From the NCBI GenBank assembly GCA_029261035.1, contig JAJDCD010000025.1, positions 323,952-387,951 on the forward strand: a stretch of DNA of 64,000 bases. Reading direction: 5' to 3'. Source of the stretch: Candidatus Omnitrophota bacterium. GTDB lineage: Bacteria; Omnitrophota; Omnitrophia; Omnitrophales; JACROU01. This document shows positions 16,232-25,490 of this stretch, piece after piece (the first letter of the stretch is position 1; each line of letters begins with the position of its first letter). Both the position numbers and the translations under genes were made by a program. A model generated the notes under the pieces. It was not told the DNA's origin and did not search any database. It saw only the letters and a program-made list of their open reading frames with translations.

Positions 16232-17021
16232 CTAAAACAAAAACCTTATCTGCCAATAAAAAAGATTTTTCTTCTACAAAAATCATATCTACCTGCCACA
16301 AAGCATTATCTTGTGGTCTTCTCCAAAAAGTACAAACGTCATAAGCAACAAAACCATGTGTTTTCATGAAGGAAGTAACTTCTTCAATTAGTGGAGCTCC
16401 TTTATTAATCGGAATAAGAGAAACCTCCATCAAAACAACTTCCACAGACTTTAACGTGGATGCAGCCCCTTTAAATACTTCTAGTTCAAAGCCTTGAACA
16501 TCAATTTTTAACAAATCCACATTTGAAAAATTCTGTCCCTCCAACAAATCATCTAGTGAGATAACTGTTTTATTAATAATCGTACGCGCCACATTACTTT
16601 GCTCTTCAAAAACTGAAGACCCTGTTTCCATTTCAAAAAACGAGATGTCTTCTCCACTCTCAGGCCCTAACAAATTAGAGACATAAGAAACCGTCTCCGG
16701 ATATGCTTTAACCACCTGTTCAAGAAAACCTTTTTTGCTTTCCTGAGGTTCCACCATCAACACATGAGAGTTTGGCCATATTTTTTTTATTTGCTTTGTC
16801 CATTCTCCTTGAAATGCTCCAATGTCTAATATGTTTTTGGGGCTAAATCCGATTTGTTTCAGATTTTCTAAACTCCAATCCATAGATGCCACTTGAGCAT
16901 ATTTTGAATGAGAAGAGAAGGTTTCTTTTTCACAAATTTCTCTAAAAACTAAGTCTTTAACTCGAATAGGAATAAGTTTTAATAAAATTTGTTTTAATAC
17001 TGCTTTAATAAAAACCATCAA
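16218..17021 (-). CDS. FkbM-family methyltransferase
   Basis: SAM-dependent O-methyltransferase of the FkbM type, which typically modifies sugars or natural products. Motif I is visible in NILDIGAFQGEWTKQI, the acidic SAM-contact in HVLMVEPQES, motif-like VDLLKIDVQGFELEVFKGA, and the C-terminal KTHGFVAYDV. 267 residues fits the family. It is the fourth gene of a leftward run that begins with the FAD oxidoreductase at 18350 and includes the small membrane protein. The substrate cannot be told from sequence. Confidence 0.85.
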   Translation of the reverse strand: MMVFIKAVLKQILLKLIPIRVKDLVFREICEKETFSSHSKYAQVASMDWSLENLKQIGFSPKNILDIGAFQGEWTKQIKKIWPNSHVLMVEPQESKKGFLEQVVKAYPETVSYVSNLLGPESGEDISFFEMETGSSVFEEQSNVARTIINKTVISLDDLLEGQNFSNVDLLKIDVQGFELEVFKGAASTLKSVEVVLMEVSLIPINKGAPLIEEVTSFMKTHGFVAYDVCTFWRRPQDNALWQVDMIFVEEKSFLLADKVFVLDENK

Positions 17022-17089
17022 ATCACCCCATAAATAAACTAAAAATATTATCTCTCAAACAGGTCTTCTCTGCAATCATTCTTGGCAAA

Positions 17090-17359
17090 TTAATCGGGAA
17101 TATTTTTGTACTGATCTAACCACTTATAAAGTCGGTAAAAAATTAGGGCAGGGATATAAAGAATAATGATAAATAAATAATTGAGAGGTTTAAGAAGATC
17201 AAAAAATTCCTTCACCTGAAACCAAAACTCCTGCATATTACGAATATCCCAGGTATAACCCGTAATACTTAAAACAACAATTAAAGCCGATATTAACAGC
17301 CACAAAAAACATAAGGAATAACATAATCGGGATAAGTAAACCATTGTTTTACTGCTCAC
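17090..17359 (-). CDS. Small two-span membrane protein
   Basis: 89 residues with two hydrophobic segments: CYSLCFLWLLISALIVVL near residue 13 and LNYLFIIILYIPALIFYRLY near 60. Between them is an amphipathic stretch with MQEFWFQVKEF. GTG start at 17359, seven bases after GGAG and 11 bases inside the end of the thioredoxin-reductase-like gene, so it is co-translated; an ATG at 17344 is possible. No family recognised. It may anchor a partner of the upstream flavoprotein. Confidence 0.65.
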   Translation of the reverse strand: MSSKTMVYLSRLCYSLCFLWLLISALIVVLSITGYTWDIRNMQEFWFQVKEFFDLLKPLNYLFIIILYIPALIFYRLYKWLDQYKNIPD

Positions 17360-18350
17360 CCTGAGTCTCCTTCAAAAGTTTGTTTCTCTTTTCTGTCCGA
17401 ACCTTAACATCAATATCATCGAGGGCATCCACCGCCATATCCCAGGCGGTATATATCTGTTTTTTCTTCCCAGCAACCAAATCTCCAACAGCGTAAAAAC
17501 CACTCACAGAAGTCTCCCCTTTTTCGTTAGTCACCAAATGTTCTCTATCATTAAGTGTAACACCTAACTGTTTTGCTAAGTCATTGTAAACCATTGTCCC
17601 CAATGCAACAAAGGCCGTAGTCACATCTATTTTTTTCTCTCCCAACATAAATCCTTCAAGCCCCTTATCTTTAGGATCTCCAAGAATATCTGTAATTTCT
17701 TCCTCTCTTACAGGGATTTGATACAAATCTAATAATTGAGATAACTCCTCTGAAGTCTCAAACGATTTTCCATGAGATAGAACGTAAATATGAGGAAGGT
17801 TATAGCGCTCCTTCAGCATCACAGCAATCCAACCGCTCACTGCTTTTTCTCCAATGACAGCACAGTTTTTTCCAGCCGTTCTATGGCCATCACAACGAAT
17901 ACAATACAAAACATCATTTCGATTTGCATATGGGAGAATAGGGTCAATAGAACCTTGAATGAGGGGTTGAACATCCATTGTGCCCGTACACAATACTACA
18001 TACTTTGCTTGAAAAGAAGTTCCATCCGTCGTGTTCAGAATAAAAATATCTCCGTTCTTCTGAATTGATTCCACCTTCTTTTTTTCAACAGATAAAAAGC
18101 TTTTGAGATCCTCACTCTTATTTATAAATTGTGTCACTTCTCGTGTTGTTGAAGAAATAGGTCTTTTCTTATCAAAAAATCCTGGAATATTATCCACTTC
18201 ACTTACCCATGTTGCCCGGCTTTTTTTATTTGTTTTTGGATCTCCAAGAAAAACAAGGGTCTCTAAATGGTTCAACACAGAACGCAACAAAGCCATTTGA
18301 CCCGCAGCACCACCCCCTATCACAGCAACTTCATAAATCTTTGTACTCAT
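17349..18350 (-). CDS. Thioredoxin-reductase-like FAD/NAD(P) oxidoreductase
   Basis: Flavoprotein disulfide reductase fold, 333 residues. FAD-binding GGGAAGQM at the start, the second nucleotide site NCAVIGEKAVSGWIAVM, a redox CxxC in LYCIRCDGHRTAGK, as in thioredoxin reductase, and the late ISGFYAVGDLVAGK-like segment (VSGFYAVGDLVAGKKKQIYT). The NADPH site lacks a typical GGGxxA, reading GEKAVSG, so it may accept a different nucleotide. I chose the ATG at 18350 with GGAGG before it. It heads a four-gene leftward run. Partner thioredoxin is not in the window. Confidence 0.85.
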   Translation of the reverse strand: MSTKIYEVAVIGGGAAGQMALLRSVLNHLETLVFLGDPKTNKKSRATWVSEVDNIPGFFDKKRPISSTTREVTQFINKSEDLKSFLSVEKKKVESIQKNGDIFILNTTDGTSFQAKYVVLCTGTMDVQPLIQGSIDPILPYANRNDVLYCIRCDGHRTAGKNCAVIGEKAVSGWIAVMLKERYNLPHIYVLSHGKSFETSEELSQLLDLYQIPVREEEITDILGDPKDKGLEGFMLGEKKIDVTTAFVALGTMVYNDLAKQLGVTLNDREHLVTNEKGETSVSGFYAVGDLVAGKKKQIYTAWDMAVDALDDIDVKVRTEKRNKLLKETQGEQ

Positions 18351-18405
18351 AACTTCCTCCAGAGCACATTGTAACATTGAAAAAAAGAGGTTAGGATACT
18401 TTTAT

Positions 18406-18654
18406 TTATCGAACGCAACGGAAGATAATATGTTCTTTTTGAATTAAAGAGGATAGAGCTTCTAAAAGCTCATTTGGAATTTCTCCACAACTAACTTCAG
18501 ACTCCCCGTTGCCAAACCGCTCACCCATACTGCGAATAAAGCGTTGGCAATCATCACAGTCTCGGATATGCTGCTTGAGCAACTTTTCTTCTTGAGACTG
18601 AGGATCTCTTTTCCAATACCCAAATATAAGACAAGCCATTTCACTACACGTCAT
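18406..18654 (-). CDS. Small zinc-finger-type protein, paralogue A
   Basis: 82 residues. Near the middle is HIRDCDDCQRF, an HxxxCxxC set like the zinc-binding anti-sigma (ZAS) or mycothiol-type zf-HC2 motif, which binds zinc in anti-sigma factors. The ends are shared with the neighbour at 18807-19049 (MTC-EMA... and GEIPNELLEAL / GEIPDELMEAI). There is no membrane segment, so it is not a classic membrane-bound anti-sigma. It may bind a small regulator or DNA-binding partner. GGGAGAA lies upstream of the start. Confidence 0.7.
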   Translation of the reverse strand: MTCSEMACLIFGYWKRDPQSQEEKLLKQHIRDCDDCQRFIRSMGERFGNGESEVSCGEIPNELLEALSSLIQKEHIIFRCVR

Positions 18655-18806
18655 GGAACTTCTCCCTCATTTAAACTATACCACTTATCAATAAGGGCAA
18701 AGCTGTCCTCTGAAGAAACTAACACCTTATATATAGTCTGTGAAATAAGATAGAGGTATTACGAGAGTAAGGGCCGCAAAATAATCGCTCTCAAATCAAA
18801 CTTCTT

Positions 18807-19049
18807 TTAACAAGCGATTGGTATAGAAGCTTTGCGAATCAAGGGTGTAATTGCTTCCATTAATTCGTCCGGGATTTCCCCATAACTCATGTTTAATTCA
18901 CCCTTCTCATAACAACGCCTCATCTTTATAAGAAATGCTTGGCATTGCTTTGAAGAACGAATCAAAGAATGAATTTGGATTTCTTCTTTGGTAGAAGGCT
19001 TTTTCTTACAGTACCAATAAACAACCTGAGCCATTTCATGACAAGTCAT
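18807..19049 (-). CDS. Small zinc-finger-type protein, paralogue B (ligands lost)
   Basis: 80 residues, a tandem paralogue of the protein at 18406-18654; about one third of residues align without gaps, including MTC-EMA at the start and GEIPDELMEAITPLIRK near the end. In the zinc motif the His and the first Cys are replaced by Leu and Ser (LIRSSKQC versus HIRDCDDC). It probably no longer binds zinc as the paralogue does. I chose the ATG at 19049, preceded by GGAGGTG. Their shared target is unknown. Confidence 0.7.
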   Translation of the reverse strand: MTCHEMAQVVYWYCKKKPSTKEEIQIHSLIRSSKQCQAFLIKMRRCYEKGELNMSYGEIPDELMEAITPLIRKASIPIAC

Positions 19050-19108
19050 AGTCACCACCTCCATTAATATTATCGACTTTTGGAGGCTTATGGTTGAGTG
19101 GTCAGGAT

Positions 19109-19162
19109 TTTGGTGACAGTCACTTTGCTCAGCCTTACGGCAGGCCAGTGACAGTCACCAAA
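19109..19162. repeat. REP-like palindrome upstream of the paralogue pair
   Basis: TTTGGTGACAGTCACTTT at one end faces AGTGACAGTCACCAAA at the other; inner TGCTCAGCC/GGCAGGCC pairs loosely. Contains two GTGACAGTCAC cores. Lies directly beside the glnN terminator. Confidence 0.75.
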
Positions 19163-19163
19163 C

Positions 19164-19195
19164 AAAAAAGGGCGGTTCGAATAAACGAACCGCCC
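19164..19195 (-). terminator. Rho-independent terminator of glnN
   Basis: Reading leftward: perfect 10-bp stem GGGCGGTTCG / CGAACCGCCC around a six-base loop, then six T. It lies 51 bases past the glutamine synthetase stop, so that gene is a single-gene transcript or the end of one. Confidence 0.92.
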
Positions 19196-19245
19196 TTAGC
19201 ATTTTTATCTGTCTTCAGACTTCCGTCCTCTGACTTCTGTTTTCC

Positions 19246-21357
19246 TTATGACTGAAACAACATTTGTGAGTATGTTGGTACTGGCCACAAACGTGCTGGA
19301 GCGATGTCTTCAATCGCATCGATATCCGCTCGAAGAGATTCTGCTGTTGTTTTAACTTTGTCTCTGTAAATTTTCGCTTGAGACTCTAAGTCCGTAGCTT
19401 TTTGAGCTTTTTTTGTAGCAGACTCAAGTTCTGCAAGTTTTACTGTAGCAGACTCTAACAAGTCAGACACTCTTTTCAGAAGATCTTTTTGAACGCTTGC
19501 TTTTCCAGAAGCTGCTTTAAGCTTAGCAATCGTATCTGCCAACTCAGATGTAATACGAATTGCCGCTGGGATATATTGTCTTTTAACCATTGTAATTGCT
19601 GCTTGAGCTTCGATGTTAATTGTTTTGCAATAATGCTCTAAATAGATTTCGTATCTTGAACCCAATTCTTCTCTAGATAGAACTTTATATTTACCAAACA
19701 ACTTAATCGCTTCTGGCGTATTCATATAAGGTAAAGCAAGAGGTGTATTTTTTATATTAGCAAGACCCCGCTTCTTCGCTTCTTTTACCCATTCATCCGA
19801 ATAGTTATTACCATTAAAAATAACTCGGCCATGCTTCTTATACGCCTCTTTAATGATCGATGCTGCTTCTTTATTAATATCTTTCTTGCTTACCTTTTCA
19901 AGACGAGTAGCAATCTCATCAAACGCTTCAGCCGCAATCGTATTTAATACAACATTTGCACCTGAAATAGAAGCAGAAGATGGCATCATACGAAACTCAA
20001 ACTTGTTCCCTGTAAATGCAAAAGGAGAAGTTCTGTTTCGGTCCGTGTTGTCTTTAGGTAATTTAGGAAGAGAATCAGCCCCAATACTCAAGAAAGATTG
20101 TCCTTGAGATGTGTACTTTTTACCTTTAGATATACAGTCCAAAATCTCTGTTAATTGAGTTCCCATAAAGATAGAAATAATGGCAGGAGGCGCTTCATTC
20201 GCACCCAAACGCAAATCATTTCCTGGATTAGCAGCAGAAGCACGAAGCTTATCGGCATGTCTATCAATTGCTGTAATCACAGCACTTAAGAAAACAAGGA
20301 ACTGTTCGTTATCATGCGGAGTATTACCTGGTTCTAGCAAATTCTGACCATCATTGGTAGCTAAAGACCAGTTGTTATGTTTACCAGATCCATTGACACC
20401 ATCAAATGGTTTTTCATGTAGCAAACAAACCAAACCATGTCTTAACGCCATTTTTTGCATTGTTTCCATAACCAACTGATTGTGATCAGAAGCAATGTTC
20501 GTTGTAGAAAAAACAGAAGCCATTTCGAATTGCGCTGGAGCTACTTCGTTATGCTTTGTTTTTGCAGCAACGCCCATTCTCCAAAGTTCCACATCAAGAT
20601 CTTGCATAAACGCAGAAACACGATCACGAATAGCACCAAAATATTGGTCTTCCATCTCTTGCCCTTTTGGAGCATTTGCCCCAAAAAGAGTTCTTCCAGA
20701 AGTAATTAAATCTAAACGTTGATCATAATATTTCTTATCGATAAGAAAATATTCTTGCTCTGGTCCAACGGTTGAAAATACACGTTCGGAAGTCGTGTTT
20801 CCTAAAGCTCTCAAAACACGAAGCGCTTGTTTAGAAACAGCTTCCATGGATCTCAATACAGGTGTTTTTTTATCCAAAGCTTCTCCTGTATAAGAACAAA
20901 AAGCCGTAGGAATACAAAGTGTTACATTACCAACACCATCTTTCTTCAAGAAAGCTGGTGAAGTACAATCCCATGCAGTATAACCACGCGCTTCAAAGGT
21001 TGTTCTCAAACCACCGCTAGGAAATGAAGATGCATCTGGCTCCCCTTGTACTAACTGAGCTCCAGAAAATTCCATAATAATACTTCCATTACCATTTGGA
21101 GAAATAAAGGAGTCGTGCTTTTCAGCAGTAGCACCTGTTAAGGGTTGAAACCAATGACTGTAGTGAGTAGCTCCTTTTTCAAGAGCCCAATCTTTCATCG
21201 CGCTGGCAATTACATCTGCAACTTGAGGAGGCAAAGTAGCTCCCGTATCAATGGTTTTCTTGATTGATTTATAAGTTTCTTTAGGTAATCTTTGTTGCAT
21301 TAACTTTAAATTAAATACATTTGATCCATATAACTTAGCTACGTCTTTATCTGACAT
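19246..21357 (-). CDS. glnN: Glutamine synthetase type III
   Basis: Makes glutamine from glutamate, ammonia and ATP; type III enzymes are large dodecamers. 703 residues matches the family. Visible: the N-terminal [35 protein letters not shown], active-site regions [72 protein letters not shown] and [15 protein letters not shown], then a helical C-terminal. GAGGA precedes the ATG. A terminator follows and a 313-bp leader precedes. A P-II-like gene is 3.4 kb away, which fits nitrogen control, but they are not adjacent. Confidence 0.96.
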   Translation of the reverse strand: MSDKDVAKLYGSNVFNLKLMQQRLPKETYKSIKKTIDTGATLPPQVADVIASAMKDWALEKGATHYSHWFQPLTGATAEKHDSFISPNGNGSIIMEFSGAQLVQGEPDASSFPSGGLRTTFEARGYTAWDCTSPAFLKKDGVGNVTLCIPTAFCSYTGEALDKKTPVLRSMEAVSKQALRVLRALGNTTSERVFSTVGPEQEYFLIDKKYYDQRLDLITSGRTLFGANAPKGQEMEDQYFGAIRDRVSAFMQDLDVELWRMGVAAKTKHNEVAPAQFEMASVFSTTNIASDHNQLVMETMQKMALRHGLVCLLHEKPFDGVNGSGKHNNWSLATNDGQNLLEPGNTPHDNEQFLVFLSAVITAIDRHADKLRASAANPGNDLRLGANEAPPAIISIFMGTQLTEILDCISKGKKYTSQGQSFLSIGADSLPKLPKDNTDRNRTSPFAFTGNKFEFRMMPSSASISGANVVLNTIAAEAFDEIATRLEKVSKKDINKEAASIIKEAYKKHGRVIFNGNNYSDEWVKEAKKRGLANIKNTPLALPYMNTPEAIKLFGKYKVLSREELGSRYEIYLEHYCKTINIEAQAAITMVKRQYIPAAIRITSELADTIAKLKAASGKASVQKDLLKRVSDLLESATVKLAELESATKKAQKATDLESQAKIYRDKVKTTAESLRADIDAIEDIAPARLWPVPTYSQMLFQS

Positions 21358-21671
21358 TTTTCTTCCTCCAATTACATTTTATTAATAAAATAACAAAAAA
21401 TCTGATAGATCTTTTTGCTTAGGCCAATAGGTGGCTCAAAAGCAAAACATTGAGCTTATCAGGATACTACTAAGATTTATTTCCTACAAGAGTTTTTTAC
21501 TATACAAAAATGATGTCTTATCTACAAAATTGTAACAAAACACAGACCTCCTATAGTAAACATGCGTCTTGCCTTATTTTAATCGCAATAACCGTGCCTA
21601 TCTAAAAAATAGGTGAAAACTTAATCAATTTTATGTAACATACTGTCGTTAAAACTAATTACAAATTAACT
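21358..21671. promoter_or_regulatory. Divergent intergenic region, glnN / Omp85-like gene
   Basis: No gene seen in 314 bp. It must hold both promoters. In the glnN leader a stem TTTTGCTT/AAGCAAAA (about 21412-21446) brackets a GC-rich middle with AGCC/GGCC. It is not a known riboswitch to me. The rest is AT-rich; I could not place -35/-10 boxes with confidence. Confidence 0.5.
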
Positions 21672-23015
21672 ATGCATAAATTATTTCTAAACACTCTCAA
21701 CTTTGTTCTCGTTTTTAGCATCATCTTCAGTGGCTCTCCTTCTCTTTTTGCAGAAGCAACCACTCCGAATGTCCGCGGCATTGAACAAGAAGAAACCAAA
21801 ACTTTAGACACCACATTAGCTGCTCTTTCTGCAGGACTTTACCTTCCTAGAAAACTCGTGGACGGTACTTTTTTTGGTGCAGCAAAAACAGCTAAAGTTG
21901 TAAGCGATCCTGACTTCATTCGTAAAGTTGAAGACATCCTTTATATATACAAAAGAGACCTTGCTTGGTTTCCAACATTTTCTTGGCAATCCGGTTATCG
22001 CCCTAATTATGGTGCAGGTATTTACTATAGTAAAAATGGTGTCAAATCACTGACACGCTTTTCTTTAAACGATTCTGATTATTATTCTTTCAGCACAAAA
22101 GCCTCATACACTCAATATTTTGGTCGAGTTAAATGGAAAACATCTGTAGCGGGTTTATATGAAAAGCGGGATGACCGGAGATTCTACGGCATCGGATCTT
22201 CCCCAATGGCTGATACAAGAAACGTCTTTTTATCCCCCGAAGATTTTGGTGTCTTCACCGAAGAACGTAGAAAATTAGAATGGAGTTCTTCTATCTATCC
22301 TGCAGAAAAATGGGGCTTCACTTATTTGGGCTATTACCAACGAAGAGGTCTTTTAGCTTCAGGCAAAGGCGACAACGATCTTCGAGATCGTTTTAGAGTG
22401 TCTGCCATTCAAGGTTTTAATAATGCTCCTATCACACAAATATATAACGAACTCTCTTTTAAAGTTGATACTCGTGATAATGATAAAATGATTTCTAGAG
22501 GATTTAGAAGTGAAGTTTATTCAGGCATTTCTGTTGGGCTTGAAAATAATGACTCTGACTTTGTTCGTTTCGGTGCTGATGTTGCTGCCTTTATTCCAGT
22601 TATAAAAGAAAATCGTGTTCTTGTTCCTCGGATTGTATTTAATGGTGTTAACGAGTTTGATGACAGGAACCCAATTCCTTTTACAGAATTTCCAAGAAAC
22701 AGAACCTTTAGAGGCGTTTCTGATAAAGATTTAATTCGTAGTGATAAATTAGCTTTTGTTCCTTCTCTAGAATATCAATGGCCTTTATCTCATGTACTTT
22801 CAGGTCATATATTTATAGACACGCTTATCGTTGGGCCTACTATTAGTGATTTAGGTTGGGATGATGGGCTCTGGGCCGCTGGTGTTGGCGTTGATTTTCA
22901 TTATAGGGAAAGAGAATTCGGACGAGCTCAATTTGCTGTAGGCTCCGAAGGATTTCAATTTACATTTACTATTGGAACCCCTCTTCGATCTAACAGTCGA
23001 TCAGATTGGAAATAA
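21672..23015 (+). CDS. Omp85/BamA-like outer-membrane barrel protein
   Basis: 447 residues, with a signal peptide (about residues 1-26, ending SLFAEA), no clear POTRA, and a beta-rich barrel of the surface-antigen (BamA/TamA/patatin-barrel) type. Landmarks are RRFYGIGSSPMADTRNVFL, the ISRGFRSEV segment (RGFR-like), NRTFRGVSDKDLI and the C-terminal FQFTFTIGTP. The Omp85 superfamily inserts or secretes proteins or lipids across the outer membrane. The lipoprotein gene follows, its start 3 bases past this stop. A transporter or assembly role is inferred from fold only. Confidence 0.8.
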   Translation: MHKLFLNTLNFVLVFSIIFSGSPSLFAEATTPNVRGIEQEETKTLDTTLAALSAGLYLPRKLVDGTFFGAAKTAKVVSDPDFIRKVEDILYIYKRDLAWFPTFSWQSGYRPNYGAGIYYSKNGVKSLTRFSLNDSDYYSFSTKASYTQYFGRVKWKTSVAGLYEKRDDRRFYGIGSSPMADTRNVFLSPEDFGVFTEERRKLEWSSSIYPAEKWGFTYLGYYQRRGLLASGKGDNDLRDRFRVSAIQGFNNAPITQIYNELSFKVDTRDNDKMISRGFRSEVYSGISVGLENNDSDFVRFGADVAAFIPVIKENRVLVPRIVFNGVNEFDDRNPIPFTEFPRNRTFRGVSDKDLIRSDKLAFVPSLEYQWPLSHVLSGHIFIDTLIVGPTISDLGWDDGLWAAGVGVDFHYREREFGRAQFAVGSEGFQFTFTIGTPLRSNSRSDWK

Positions 23016-23017
23016 AG

Positions 23018-24592
23018 ATGAATAAAATAAACTCCACCCTTGTTGTCTTATGCTTAGTCTTTCTAGTTTCTGGCTGTGCAAATAAACACTATGTTTTCAG
23101 TGATACAAGTCCCGTCAAAACCTTAAACGACATGCAAGCTTCCCCATTACCTACAACAAATGATTTTGACTTCGCAGAAAATGCAGTAACTTCTGCCGGA
23201 AGATATCCTATCTCAGGTCATTTAGATCTAAGAAGAGCTAGTCGCAGTGCTGATGTAAACTCAATGGATCAAGTTCCAAATTCAACCTGGTACAACGCGA
23301 GATTGGGTTACACAGATATCAGCCCTAACGATTTGCTTCAAGGACCTATTTCTATTGGGGCTCCTCAAAAACCTATTACTGTAATTAAAACTAAAAAAAT
23401 TGGTGATAGCAAAGGATTTATTGTTAAGGACAGTAAAGGAAATAAATATTTAATCAAATTTGATCCTGCAGAGTATCCATTACTTCAAACAACAAACAAC
23501 TTAGTTGTGAATCGCCTTTTTTGGGGTTTCGGTTTTAATGTCCCTGAAGATTTTATTTTTTATTTCAAACGCAATGATTTAAATGTAGATTCCAATATCA
23601 ATGAGTCTGATGTGGACTCACTGCTTTTCGAAGTAGGTGCGGATAAAACAGGCCAGTATAGAACTACTGCAAGTTTATTGATTGAAGGCACTGTCCTAGG
23701 AGGAACACATCAAAAAGGAGTTCGTAAAGGGGATCTGAACGATAGAGTACCTCATGAGAACCTCCGTTCCCTAAGATCTCTTCGTGTCTTCTGTGCTTGG
23801 CTTGACCATACCGGAATGAGAACCGATAACTCTTTAGATGTTTATACCGGAACTGCGGGTAATGGTTACACAAAACACTACCTTCTTGATTTTGGTGAAA
23901 CTCTAGGAGCACATGGGGTAGAAAAAGGCCGCCCTTGGGATGGTCATGAACACTACTTCTCTTTAAAAGACTCTATAATAAAATTTGCAGAACTAGGTCT
24001 ATTTGTCCAACCTTGGGAAAACAGGGATCCAAAATCGAGCACACCTAAAGATTACTATCAAGTAGAAAATTTTAGTTTTGAAAAATGGAAAGAGTCACTA
24101 CCTTTTCAACCCATACAAAAAAGCCAACCCGACGACGACTACTGGGCTGTAAAAATTTTAGCATCTGTTACACGGGAACATCTCGAAACATTATTTAATG
24201 CAACGAACAATCCTCAAAAAGAATACCTAAACTATTTAATCGAAACCTTAGTTTCTCGCAAACAAATCATATTAAACGAAGTTCTTTCTTCCGTATCTCC
24301 TGTTGAAAGTACAGGTATTACTAACGGAGAACTTCAAATCACAAATATGGGTCAGAAAATTTTAGGTGGATTAGATAATATTAGTTACAAAATAAATTTC
24401 TATAATGAGAAGAATAAAAAAATATCGGAAACCCTTTTACTTGAAAACCAATCTACAAATTTCAGTATTCCTATAAACACCTCAAGCAATTACCTACGTG
24501 TTGATGTCCGAGTTTGGAAGAATGGAAAGAAAGCGCCTCGATCTGCAGAATTTCATATCCGCAACAATAAACTCGTTGGCGTTGTTCATTAA
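23018..24592 (+). CDS. Large lipoprotein of unknown function (partner of the barrel)
   Basis: 524 residues. ATG at 23018 (an upstream in-frame ATG at 23006 overlaps the barrel stop) with GGAAATAAAG upstream. Lipobox LVSGC near residue 22. A segment resembling a kinase-type fold follows: KGFIVKDSKGNKYLIKFDPA, then NRLFWGFGFNVPEDFIFYF and LDFGETLGAHG, reminiscent of CotH- or HipA-like atypical kinases. Other landmarks are DHTGMRTDNSLDVYTGTAG and RPWDGHEHYFSLKDSI. I infer a possible periplasmic kinase-like role but cannot identify the substrate. Translationally coupled to the Omp85-like barrel. Confidence 0.7.
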   Translation: MNKINSTLVVLCLVFLVSGCANKHYVFSDTSPVKTLNDMQASPLPTTNDFDFAENAVTSAGRYPISGHLDLRRASRSADVNSMDQVPNSTWYNARLGYTDISPNDLLQGPISIGAPQKPITVIKTKKIGDSKGFIVKDSKGNKYLIKFDPAEYPLLQTTNNLVVNRLFWGFGFNVPEDFIFYFKRNDLNVDSNINESDVDSLLFEVGADKTGQYRTTASLLIEGTVLGGTHQKGVRKGDLNDRVPHENLRSLRSLRVFCAWLDHTGMRTDNSLDVYTGTAGNGYTKHYLLDFGETLGAHGVEKGRPWDGHEHYFSLKDSIIKFAELGLFVQPWENRDPKSSTPKDYYQVENFSFEKWKESLPFQPIQKSQPDDDYWAVKILASVTREHLETLFNATNNPQKEYLNYLIETLVSRKQIILNEVLSSVSPVESTGITNGELQITNMGQKILGGLDNISYKINFYNEKNKKISETLLLENQSTNFSIPINTSSNYLRVDVRVWKNGKKAPRSAEFHIRNNKLVGVVH

Positions 24593-24609
24593 TTTTTAGG
24601 AAAAAGTGT

Positions 24610-24657
24610 GTCATTGCGAGGCCATTGGTAATTGAGCCGTGGCAACCTCACAATGAC
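24610..24657. repeat. Dispersed inverted repeat (GTCATTGCGAGG type), second copy
   Basis: GTCATTGCGAGG faces CCTCACAATGAC, a 12-bp stem with one mismatch, loop about 24 bases. Same end sequence as the element at 934-1042. Sits between the convergent lipoprotein gene and pstB. Confidence 0.75.
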
Positions 24658-24713
24658 GGTGCTTTTAGGCAGAATAAATGGAGACAGGTAACTTTACTCT
24701 CTCATTGCAGGAA

Positions 24714-25490
24714 TTAAACTTCTGAAATAAGATATCGTTTCAACTCTTTAGTTTTAGGACAAGAAACAAGATCCTCCACACTTCCCTGTTCTATTAAACG
24801 CCCTACACCCTCTTTAGAAGATAAGAATACAATTCGATCACTCACCCTTCTTCCTTGAGCTAGTTGATGTGTTACAAGAATAATCGATTTAGTTTGCTTC
24901 ATTTCTAAAAGAGCTTCTTCTATTTCATGCGTGGAATGAGGATCTAAGCTCGAAGTAGGCTCATCTAATAATAAAATTTCTGGATCTGCTGCTAAAACTC
25001 GAGCAAAGCACAGCCTTTGTTTTTGTCCCAAAGATAGGATAGATGCAGATTTATTCAACCTATCTTTAACTTCATCCCACAAATGCGCTTTCTTCAAAAC
25101 CTCTTCTGCTAATCCATCAGCTTCTTTTCTATCTAACTTTAAATGATGCCTTACCCCAAACAACACATTTCGCATAATAGAACCTGGAAAAATACAAGGC
25201 TTCTGAAAAACGAGTCCAATTTTTTTTCTTAAGAAATAAATAGAATAATTTTCAAAAATACTTTTACCACAACAAGTAACATCTCCTGTCACATTCAATT
25301 TGGACTCCAAATCTGCTAAACGGTTCAAAACACGAAGCAAAGTTGACTTACCCGATCCAGACGGGCCCATCAAAGTTAAAATTTCATTAGAATATAGGTC
25401 AAAGGATACATCCTTTACTATAGGTTCATCCCCGGCTGAAACAGAAATATTTTTAACCGAAAGAACTTTACTAGAATGTAGATTTGTCAT
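24714..25490 (-). CDS. pstB: Phosphate ABC transporter ATP-binding protein
   Basis: Energises the Pst phosphate importer at the inner membrane. 258 residues. Walker A GPSGSGKSTLLRVLNRL, Q-loop GLVFQKPCIFPGSIMRNV, a signature reading LSLGQKQRLC in place of LSGGQ, Walker B EILLLDEPTSSLD and the switch HQ (VTHQLAQ). The family usually has five residues LEVFY before Walker A; here the loop is LESKLNV. Last gene of pstSCAB; overlaps pstA by 4 bases. No phoU follows. Confidence 0.9.
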   Translation of the reverse strand: MTNLHSSKVLSVKNISVSAGDEPIVKDVSFDLYSNEILTLMGPSGSGKSTLLRVLNRLADLESKLNVTGDVTCCGKSIFENYSIYFLRKKIGLVFQKPCIFPGSIMRNVLFGVRHHLKLDRKEADGLAEEVLKKAHLWDEVKDRLNKSASILSLGQKQRLCFARVLAADPEILLLDEPTSSLDPHSTHEIEEALLEMKQTKSIILVTHQLAQGRRVSDRIVFLSSKEGVGRLIEQGSVEDLVSCPKTKELKRYLISEV

